This document shows, piece by piece, positions 45,158 to 52,350 of a stretch of 64,000 nucleotides of DNA. Made by a program: the position numbers and the translations under genes. Positions within the stretch are counted from its first letter, which is position 1. Each line of letters opens with the position of its first letter. Origin of the DNA: RGIG3701 sp031553595. GTDB lineage: Bacteria; Planctomycetota; Planctomycetia; Pirellulales; Thermoguttaceae. The stretch covers positions 1-64,000 of the forward strand of contig JAVBLI010000030.1 of assembly GCA_031553595.1 (NCBI GenBank), written 5' to 3'. Below the pieces are notes generated by a model. It saw only the letters and a program-made list of their open reading frames with translations, was not told the origin of the DNA and did no database searches.

Positions 45158-48100
45158 TCACGGAAACAGCTTTTCGAATTTCCGCCGCATCTGCTTTCCG
45201 CCAAGTTCCGGGTAAAGCACGCGGAGCGTTTCGTACATCCGCTGGGCCTGTTCCTTTTCGCCCAGTAGGATGTAAAGGCGGAGGACTTCATATTTTGCCG
45301 CGAACCACGGCTCCGTTTTCGGCGTGGAATTTTTCTCCACCGCCCGCCACTGATCGCGCGCTTTATTCAGCGTTTCAATTAATTTCGTCTTTTCGCCGCA
45401 GACGCTCAGCACGCGGGCGTATTCCGTCTGCACCTCACGCGATTTCGGATAAACGGCCGCGATCTGCGCGTAAAGCGGCAGGGCATCTTCCGTCCGTCCA
45501 AGTGTTAAAAGCGTCTGGGCTTTTCCCAGCATCAGCTCATTCCGCCCGGCCGGCGGCAGCGCATCCGCATGCTTTTCCAGAAGTTCCACCACCGTCAACT
45601 GAAGCTGCGCGTACTGCCTCGCCATTTTTTCATCCGTGGCGGTTTTTGAAAAACGCTGGAGCGATTTTAAAATCGCCAGCAGCGCGGCCGTGTTCTCAGA
45701 CGCCGACCCGCCCTGCCCCGTGTGCGTCACGATTCCCGCCAGTAACTGCGAAACCTCATCACTGCGCCCCTGCATGACCGTGGCCAGAATTAGCAGGCAC
45801 TGGGCCGAGACCCGCATCTCCGCGGAAATCGTTTTCCCGGAAGCGTCTTTCGCGGAAAGCACCTCTCGCAGCGTCCGCTCCGCCTGCGCGGCGGTTTCCG
45901 GGAGAAATTCCAGCCGCCAGCGCGCGCTGTGTACCATCATCTCATACCGCGGCGCCCCGGCAGGGATATTTTTAAGAACCGTCTCGCTCCATGTCACCGC
46001 CTGACGCGCGAATTTCGGGAGATTCTCCGCAGCAGCCTGACTTTTCTGCACATCCTGGAACAGAGCGTTCCACGCGTGAACCGCCCCCTGCACGCGCGCG
46101 AAATACTCCGGATCCTCCGCGTCCGTACTCTCCACCAGGATCCGAGAAATATCCACGGCCGCCGCCCATTTCCCGCGCAGCCGCAGCAGCTCGACCAGCT
46201 GTTTCAGAATGTTCGTGATGGCCGGATCCGTGTCTTTCCAGAGGCGGTAATGCTCCACCAGCAGCTCCTCATAAATATCCATGGCCGCCGTCAGTTCCGC
46301 CATGAGCGTCTGCTCTTCCGTGACGGGCGTGCCCTCCGGCGACGCGGATTCTAGCGCCGTTTCATCGCGCTCGGCCGTTTTATGCACCGCCTCATCCGCG
46401 GCATTTTCATCTTCCGCTTCACGGGAAGCTTCTTCATGAAGGGCTTCCTCCGCGCGGCCGTTTTCCTCCAGGTCGGCTCCTTCTCCCGCATCCGCTTCTT
46501 CTTCCGCCGCCGCTGCGCCGCCCATACCCGCCTGCGCTTCATTCACTGAAGAAACCGCCGCGTTACTGCCAGCCATGCGCGTCTGCTCCATAAAATTTCG
46601 CGCATTGCGCAGCGCGTCATTCACTTTTTCAGACGCCAGAAAAATCGCCAGGAGGTGATTTTTGACCGCGTCCGGATGCTCCGGAAACGCCGTGGCGGTC
46701 CGGCGATAAAACCGCATGGCCGCGTCATGATTCCCCTCCTGATATAAAATCCCCGCGGCCAGCGTCCCCACACGCACCGCCACCTGCATGTTTTTCTCCG
46801 CCACCGCCTTCCGCCACGCCTGCTCACACAGCGGGAGTGCCTTCTTCAGATCCCCGGCCCGGCACGCGTTCTCCACCATCAGCAGCAGCACGCCCAGATC
46901 CTCCCCCGCCACGCCCTGCGTCTGAACCGCCTCTTTCAGTAAGCCGGAAAGCAGAATCTCCGCCCGGTACACCCACTGCGGCGAGTCTTTAGCGCGGATC
47001 TGCTCCCGCATCATGAGCGTTTCCGTGTACCACTGCTGGGCTTCCTTCTTTCCCGCTTCCCCTTTTTTTACGGCCGTCATCCACAGCGCGATCTGCATTT
47101 CCAGCACCGCGCAATCCGCGTTTCCACTGAGGCCGATCATTTCCGGCGAAAATTCCTGACGCACCAGCTCCAGCGCCGCCTCCGCCCGCCCCGTGGCAAG
47201 ATAAAACCGGAGGGTCTCCGCAAGAAAATCCAGCCGCGTCTCGTCCGTCATGGGCCGCCCGGCCAGCGTTTCCAGACGTTTTTTCACTTCCGCGAAATTT
47301 CCCTGCAGCCGCAGACACGCGATCTCCGCCAGATGAATCCTCCACCGCAGCGGCGAATCTTCCGGCACGCCGAATAAAACTTGCACCTGCTTCAGGGCCT
47401 CCGTGGCCGACGACACTCGATCCACGCTCCCCGGCGGATACGATTCCCCCTGACATTTCAGGGCCAGCAGCAGGCGGTACTGAATATTATTCCGCAGCGA
47501 AACCTGCTCCCAGACACTTAATCCGTCTTCAGAAAATCTCGCCGCCGACACACCCCACGCCTTCGCGCCTCCTGTGCTATGCCGTGCCGTGCTCTTCCGC
47601 GGCGCATCATCCGGAATCACCTCCAATTTTTTATCCAGCTCCTTAAAAAGCTTAATCGCCTGGCGCAAAAGCTTCCGCGCCTCCTCCATTTTTTCGCGGT
47701 CCCTCTCATGCACCTGGCCTTCCAGACACGCCATCTCCGCCGCCGCCAGCAGCCCCAGCCCCCACTGATACTCCACCACCGGCAGCCAAGAACTCTCCGG
47801 AAACTGCGTGCGGAAGTCGGCCAGAATTTGCGCCGCCTTTTCGCGGGAAATCTGACGCTGCGCCCCGGACGCCGTCAGCGACTGCCCCAGCACCACCCGC
47901 ATCCATTCCATGGTCAGTTCCGCCTTCACCTGGGGCGAAACCCCCGTGGCATTCATTTCCCGCCGGCAATACTCCTCCGCTAGACGAAACAGCCCGGCAT
48001 CCACCAGCGCATCCAGAAACACGCGGTCCGCAGAAGCCGCCAGACCGTCTTCCATCTTATTCTTCACGGGCACATGATCATCCGCGTCCGCATCTTGCGC

Positions 48101-48226
48101 TGCCGCACACGAAATCCGCCCCGAAACCGCGTAAGCACCCATTCCAAAAATCACCGCCGCCATCACCGCCGCAAGAAAAAACTGTCTCCGCCCATCCCGA
48201 TTTCTTTTACTCCTCCCGCATTTCAT
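45158..48226 (-). CDS. Large TPR-like envelope protein
   Basis: About 1022 aa from the ATG at 48224-48226. An ATG seven codons earlier lies in a TTTCGCA heptad tract and is less likely. A basic start with a hydrophobic helix (about 13-35, FFLAAVMAAVIFGMGAYAVSG) looks like a signal peptide or anchor. The rest is helical with TPR-like units (for instance NAEYCRR, ALPLCEQAWRKAV, AGILYQEGNHDAAMRFYRR, AYPELGGKQ region at the end). A very acidic stretch lies at about 560-640. It is the last gene of the ExbB/ExbD/VWA cluster, so it probably works as a periplasmic scaffold for that machine. Confidence 0.7.
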   Translation of the reverse strand: MKCGRSKRNRDGRRQFFLAAVMAAVIFGMGAYAVSGRISCAAAQDADADDHVPVKNKMEDGLAASADRVFLDALVDAGLFRLAEEYCRREMNATGVSPQVKAELTMEWMRVVLGQSLTASGAQRQISREKAAQILADFRTQFPESSWLPVVEYQWGLGLLAAAEMACLEGQVHERDREKMEEARKLLRQAIKLFKELDKKLEVIPDDAPRKSTARHSTGGAKAWGVSAARFSEDGLSVWEQVSLRNNIQYRLLLALKCQGESYPPGSVDRVSSATEALKQVQVLFGVPEDSPLRWRIHLAEIACLRLQGNFAEVKKRLETLAGRPMTDETRLDFLAETLRFYLATGRAEAALELVRQEFSPEMIGLSGNADCAVLEMQIALWMTAVKKGEAGKKEAQQWYTETLMMREQIRAKDSPQWVYRAEILLSGLLKEAVQTQGVAGEDLGVLLLMVENACRAGDLKKALPLCEQAWRKAVAEKNMQVAVRVGTLAAGILYQEGNHDAAMRFYRRTATAFPEHPDAVKNHLLAIFLASEKVNDALRNARNFMEQTRMAGSNAAVSSVNEAQAGMGGAAAAEEEADAGEGADLEENGRAEEALHEEASREAEDENAADEAVHKTAERDETALESASPEGTPVTEEQTLMAELTAAMDIYEELLVEHYRLWKDTDPAITNILKQLVELLRLRGKWAAAVDISRILVESTDAEDPEYFARVQGAVHAWNALFQDVQKSQAAAENLPKFARQAVTWSETVLKNIPAGAPRYEMMVHSARWRLEFLPETAAQAERTLREVLSAKDASGKTISAEMRVSAQCLLILATVMQGRSDEVSQLLAGIVTHTGQGGSASENTAALLAILKSLQRFSKTATDEKMARQYAQLQLTVVELLEKHADALPPAGRNELMLGKAQTLLTLGRTEDALPLYAQIAAVYPKSREVQTEYARVLSVCGEKTKLIETLNKARDQWRAVEKNSTPKTEPWFAAKYEVLRLYILLGEKEQAQRMYETLRVLYPELGGKQMRRKFEKLFP

Positions 48227-48257
48227 TTCGCATTTCGCATTACGCATTTCGCATTCC
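48226..48257. repeat. TTTCGCA/TTACGCA heptads
   Basis: 7-bp units TTTCGCA, TTTCGCA, TTACGCA, TTTCGCA between the second exbD and the TPR gene. The same unit as at 2152-2180 and 52328-52350. Confidence 0.75.
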
Positions 48258-48258
48258 C

Positions 48259-48711
48259 TTACATTTCCAGCGCGAACTGCACCCGCCGAAACCCCGCCAG
48301 CCGCGCGGCATCATACACATGAATCACGTGTTCCAGCGGCGTGGCATCCTCCACCACATCCAGAATCACCGGGATTTCCGTGGTCTGGGCCGCCAGCGCT
48401 TTCAGCACCGCCATCACACCCGCCAACTCCACGTACCGCGTCCCGTTAATCTCCCAGCTCGGGCGATTATCCCGGTAATAAAACAGAATCACCACCTCAC
48501 CCAAGTCCGTAATTTCCGGCGGCAACTGCACATCCTGCGCCTGCACATTCCCCATCATCGCCATCAGCGGCGTGGGCAGCAGCTCCTCCGGGATGCGAAA
48601 AGAAGACGTCCACACAAAAAATATCAGCAGCAGAAAAATCACGTCAATCATGGACGTCATTTGCAGGCCCATGGCCTCCGTGTCGGCGCGAAATGGACTG
48701 GAACGCTTCAT
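48259..48711 (-). CDS. ExbD/TolR-type biopolymer transport protein (second copy)
   Basis: 150 aa. Short cytoplasmic start, a single helix with the conserved aspartate in MTSMIDVIFLLLIFFVWTSSF, and a periplasmic domain (about 45-150). ExbD uses the proton or sodium gradient together with ExbB. It is more divergent than the neighbouring copy and is separated from it by 104 bp of GGTGAAT heptads. Confidence 0.9.
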   Translation of the reverse strand: MKRSSPFRADTEAMGLQMTSMIDVIFLLLIFFVWTSSFRIPEELLPTPLMAMMGNVQAQDVQLPPEITDLGEVVILFYYRDNRPSWEINGTRYVELAGVMAVLKALAAQTTEIPVILDVVEDATPLEHVIHVYDAARLAGFRRVQFALEM

Positions 48712-48822
48712 GTTAATGGTGAATGGTTAATGGTGAATGGTAAATGACGAAAAGTTCAGATGCATGGAATGGTGTGAAATGAAATCATTCACCATTAACA
48801 ATTCACCATTCACCATTACTCG
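48712..48822. repeat. GGTGAAT heptads between the two exbD genes
   Basis: GGTGAAT / GGTTAAT / GGTGAAT / GGTAAAT units (48717-48745) and the reverse-complement type TTCACCA / TTAACAA / TTCACCA (48784-48818). The two halves can pair to a hairpin. Confidence 0.8.
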
Positions 48823-49232
48823 CGAACGCCGAACTGCATATCCCGGATGCCGGCTTTCGCCGCCGCCTTCATGATCGGCTTCACTTCCCGGAACGGCACG
48901 TCCTTTCCGGCACGGATGCGCAACTGAAAATCATTTCCCATGCGGTTTTTTTCCGCCATAAAAATCGCCTCCAGATCCGCCGCCGAGCGCGGCTGGCTGC
49001 CCACAAAAAGCTGCCCCGCCTCCGGAACGCTCACCGTCATACGCGGCTTGTCATTCTCCAGAAGCGTGTCCCCACCCTCTGCCCGCGGAAGCTCCACCTC
49101 CACCGCCGACTCCTGCTGCCCAAAATGGCTGGCCACGAGGAAAAAAATGATTAACAGAAACACCACGTCAATCATCGGCGTCATATTAAATCCGACCGTC
49201 GCGCGGCGGCGATTATCCGAAACACGCATCAT
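48816..49232 (-). CDS. ExbD/TolR-type biopolymer transport protein (first copy)
   Basis: 138 aa. Conserved membrane segment MTPMIDVVFLLIIFFLVASHF with the ion-coupling aspartate, then a periplasmic domain. Start overlaps the exbB stop by 4 bp (ATGA), so the two are translated together. Confidence 0.93.
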   Translation of the reverse strand: MMRVSDNRRRATVGFNMTPMIDVVFLLIIFFLVASHFGQQESAVEVELPRAEGGDTLLENDKPRMTVSVPEAGQLFVGSQPRSAADLEAIFMAEKNRMGNDFQLRIRAGKDVPFREVKPIMKAAAKAGIRDMQFGVRE

Positions 49233-50017
49233 TTTTTCTCCGTGGGCGGTAAGGGTGGAATCTGGGGCGTGCGGACACCCGCCGGGGGCGCCGCCGGACG
49301 CTGCGCACTGCCCACCGTCTGGGCCACTCCCGGTGCCTGACGCATTCCCGGCGCCTGCGCATTCACCGCCGAGAGAAGTTCCAGCGTGGCGTTCTCCAGT
49401 TTTTTCTCACGGGCCACGCGTTTCAGCGGCATGAACACATGCTGCACCGTGAACGCCACGTCCGCCATGAGCTGGTCCACACGGTTCCGGAAAAACGCGA
49501 ACGCCCCCAGCGCGGGAATGGCCACGATCAGCCCCTCCACCGTGGTCACCAGCGCCTGATAAATGCCGCGGGCCAGATCCGGTGCCTGCGCGGAACCCTG
49601 CGTCTGCGCGATCTGCTGGAACGCCGCGATCATGCCCAGCACCGTCCCCAGCAGCCCGAGCATCGGCGCGATGTTCCCGATGACCGACAAAAATTCCACC
49701 TTCCGGAAAAGCTTGGCCGACTGCTCCGCCGTGGCGTCTTCCAGCGCTTTTTCCATATCACTCCACTCGCCGTCCGACTCCATCAGGCCCGTACTGACCA
49801 CATACGAAAGGCAGCTGGGCGTCTCCCGGCATAACGTGTCCGCATCCTTCACCCGGCCTTGTGCCAGCAGATCGCGCAACTGCTGCGCGAGCCCCACGGG
49901 CATCAGCACCGAACTTCGCAGGGAAAGAAACTGCTCGACGACCATCGCGATCGCCGCCAGGGACAAAAAGCCGATCAGAACACCCACCGTCCCGCCGGAC
50001 GCGATAATTTCATACAT
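49229..50017 (-). CDS. MotA/TolQ/ExbB family proton channel protein
   Basis: 262 aa from the ATG at 50015-50017, chosen because GAGGAAG lies just upstream; a GTG seven codons earlier is weaker. Three membrane helices: about 3-28, then two in the signature region (VEFLSVIGNIAPMLGLLGTVLGMI and VTTVEGLIVAIPALGAFAFF). ExbB pentamers form the channel around ExbD. The C-terminal 40 residues are a Q/A/P-rich tail absent from E. coli ExbB. Confidence 0.95.
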   Translation of the reverse strand: MYEIIASGGTVGVLIGFLSLAAIAMVVEQFLSLRSSVLMPVGLAQQLRDLLAQGRVKDADTLCRETPSCLSYVVSTGLMESDGEWSDMEKALEDATAEQSAKLFRKVEFLSVIGNIAPMLGLLGTVLGMIAAFQQIAQTQGSAQAPDLARGIYQALVTTVEGLIVAIPALGAFAFFRNRVDQLMADVAFTVQHVFMPLKRVAREKKLENATLELLSAVNAQAPGMRQAPGVAQTVGSAQRPAAPPAGVRTPQIPPLPPTEKK

Positions 50018-50027
50018 ATCTTCCTCG

Positions 50028-51215
50028 TTATTTTTCACTTTCCGCTTTTTTGGCCGCTGCCGTTTTCGGGAATTTCCGCAGCAGTTCTTTCAGAATCGCC
50101 GCCGCATCCTCGGGCTGTTTTCCCCGCTGCATAATCCGCGCCGCCTGGAGCATGGCGTCCGCCGCGAACTCATCCGTCACGCCGTACACTGTGGCCACCT
50201 TCAAAAAACCCAGCGCCGCTTCATCATACTTCTCCAGTTGCGCATACTTTTCCGCCAGCACATACTCCGGCCCGCCGCAAAATTTCAGCGGAATCCGCAG
50301 CAGTGTCTGTTTCCATTTTTCCAGCGTTTCCTCGGTGATGTTTTTTCGTTCCTCCGCCCGCCAGAGCTGTGTTTCCGCCAGCATGGCCAGCCGTATATCC
50401 TTGGCCTTACTCAGTTTTCGCAGCGTGGTAATCGCCTGCGTCCGGTCTTTCGTGGAGAGCATGTAACTGGCCGTTAGTAATTCCGCTACCTGCGTATACA
50501 GCTTTTTATCCATCTTCGCGAGACGCTCCGCGGTCAGGGAATCCCCCATGCCCGGCTTCCACGCCAGCGGAATGCACGCAAAAACGTCATCCGTCATGTC
50601 CGGCGCCAACTCCAGCATTTTCAGAAATTCCTGGGCCGCTTCAAGTGTGTTTCCCTGTGTCCGATGACACAGCACCAGCCGCTGCCAGATGAACAGCTCC
50701 GCCAGCGGCCGACGGCTCCCCTCCGGCATCCGCCGCTCTTCGTTCAGCGCTTTCTCATACTCCAGCAGCGCCTCGCGGTACTGTTTTTTATCAAAATACA
50801 TATCCGCCGCGGTGTTATGGAATGACTTCTTATAATCCATTTCCAAAATCCGCTCCGGCACGAAGATCTGCTTCTTGTTACCTTCCGTCATCATTTCCAC
50901 GGTCTTGCGCCGATACGTGATGATCTCGCCGGTGTATTCCACGTACCCGCGCGTGGTATCCGTTTTCTGCACCCGCACCCGAGCGGTCAGCAGCGACTGG
51001 GGGCCCGTATTCCGCTGCGCTTCACGCGCACGGCTGGCCTGCGTGTTTTTCGTCTGTTTCGAGCGCTGGGCGTACGCAGATTGCGAAAAAAAACATGAAA
51101 ACGCTGCGAAAACTGTTATCGCGCCTATCAGAACACGCAGCGCCCGCGTCATACGCACAGCACCGCCGGCGCCGCAGCGGCAATTCACCACCGAAAACTG
51201 GTTTTTGCCGCCCAT
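50028..51215 (-). CDS. Secreted TPR-type protein of the Exb/VWA cluster
   Basis: 395 aa. The start at 51215 follows the VWA stop by 2 bp with GAGGAAT upstream. An ATG at 51150-51152 would give a more usual signal peptide (MTRALRVLIGAITVFAAF, cleaved near AYAQR). After it, a Lys/Arg/Gln-rich stretch, a short beta-rich part (about 60-115) and then helical TPR-like repeats (about 120-390), for example AADMYFDKKQYREALLEYEKA. Probably a periplasmic adaptor. It lies between the VWA gene and exbB. Confidence 0.75.
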   Translation of the reverse strand: MGGKNQFSVVNCRCGAGGAVRMTRALRVLIGAITVFAAFSCFFSQSAYAQRSKQTKNTQASRAREAQRNTGPQSLLTARVRVQKTDTTRGYVEYTGEIITYRRKTVEMMTEGNKKQIFVPERILEMDYKKSFHNTAADMYFDKKQYREALLEYEKALNEERRMPEGSRRPLAELFIWQRLVLCHRTQGNTLEAAQEFLKMLELAPDMTDDVFACIPLAWKPGMGDSLTAERLAKMDKKLYTQVAELLTASYMLSTKDRTQAITTLRKLSKAKDIRLAMLAETQLWRAEERKNITEETLEKWKQTLLRIPLKFCGGPEYVLAEKYAQLEKYDEAALGFLKVATVYGVTDEFAADAMLQAARIMQRGKQPEDAAAILKELLRKFPKTAAAKKAESEK

Positions 51216-51217
51216 CC

Positions 51218-52240
51218 TTAATTCCTCAGCTGATCCGTATTAATATAATGGTAATCGCCGCGGTTCTGCTGCGCGATTTTCATCAGAAAATTAATACTCG
51301 AGGAAGGCGGCCCGGCCCCAAAATGAATCGTGTGGATCTGCGTTCCTCCCGCCGCCCGGCGAATGTCCTCCAGGTCCGCCGCCGTCAGCGGAGGCTCATC
51401 CGCGTCCGTCATGAAGAAAACCACATCCGTGCGTAACTTCAGCGCCGTCATGATCGCCGCCTTATGATCCGTCCCGCCTTGCGCCCGAATACTGGAAATG
51501 AAAGACACTGCCCGCAGGACATTCTGATCCGAAGCGAAATTCAGTTGGCCCGGCGAAAACAGCAGCACTTCGTGGTCATAAAAAACCAGCTGAAACTGCT
51601 GATTCGATTTCAGGCCCCGCAGGCTCTGGATGAGTTCCGTCTTCGCCACCCGCAGCGGCGCACCCGACATACTCCCGGAATGATCGAAAACATATGTAAA
51701 GCTCCGGCCCTGTCCACTGGCACCCAAAAACGTTACCTTTCCGCTGCCCAGACCGTCAAACGTTCCGCCGTGTAATTTTCCCACATCCCCCAGCGCACCG
51801 CCCGCCGCCGCCACACCCACGCGCTCCCCGTCCTGCGGCAGAATCCCGGCCAGCTGGCTTTTCAGATCCGGAATTTCCATCTGCTCCCCGGCGTTCAGCA
51901 TTTCGGAAAGCCCCGCCGCCGCCGACTGCGTAAACTCCTCCAGCGAGTCGCTCAGCGGCGTCTCGTTTTCCTGAGCCGCGTCCTGGGGCGCATCATCCGC
52001 CGCCTCATAAACCGTCCGGTCACCATCCTGTGTCTTAAACGCGATTTCCACATCATACGTCCGCGGGGAGTCCCCCACGCCGCCTGCGATTCGCGCCGTG
52101 AAAACCAGCGTCAGCACCAGCAGCAGAATCACGTGGAACAGCAACGAAAATCCCCACACCGGAATCCACCCGAAACGCGAATTCGGCTGGTCCTCACAGC
52201 GATCATCTTCGAAATTTTGCAAATTATGATGCGTGTTCAT
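51218..52240 (-). CDS. Membrane-anchored von Willebrand factor A domain protein
   Basis: 340 aa. TonB-like layout at the start: cytoplasmic N-terminus, one helix (about 25-50, VWGFSLLFHVILLLVLTLVF), then a linker of about 110 residues, then a VWA domain (about 175-330) with a full MIDAS: DHSGSMS, the conserved T in AQGGTDH and the D in FFMTDAD. It heads the exb cluster (vwa-tpr-exbB-exbD-exbD-tpr). The VWA domain probably binds a partner in a metal-dependent way under control of the ExbBD motor. Confidence 0.9.
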   Translation of the reverse strand: MNTHHNLQNFEDDRCEDQPNSRFGWIPVWGFSLLFHVILLLVLTLVFTARIAGGVGDSPRTYDVEIAFKTQDGDRTVYEAADDAPQDAAQENETPLSDSLEEFTQSAAAGLSEMLNAGEQMEIPDLKSQLAGILPQDGERVGVAAAGGALGDVGKLHGGTFDGLGSGKVTFLGASGQGRSFTYVFDHSGSMSGAPLRVAKTELIQSLRGLKSNQQFQLVFYDHEVLLFSPGQLNFASDQNVLRAVSFISSIRAQGGTDHKAAIMTALKLRTDVVFFMTDADEPPLTAADLEDIRRAAGGTQIHTIHFGAGPPSSSINFLMKIAQQNRGDYHYINTDQLRN

Positions 52241-52308
52241 ACTTACAGTTTATCGCGTTTTAATTCCAAAAGCAAGAGAAAAACAAAAAATCATTCCCCA
52301 TTTTATTA

Positions 52309-52350
52309 TTCCAGATTCCGAATTCCCCATTTCGCATTACGCATTTTCCT
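52309..52350. repeat. Heptads overlapping the helicase stop codon
   Basis: Minus strand AATGCGT / AATGCGA / AATGGGG units. The helicase stop TAA (52337-52339) is formed by the repeat itself (GAA AAT GCG TAA). The tract fills most of the gap to the VWA gene. Confidence 0.75.

Noticed and set aside
48712..48822. Direct repeats that might be a CRISPR array
   Set aside because: Period is 7 bp with no spacers, and no cas genes are present.
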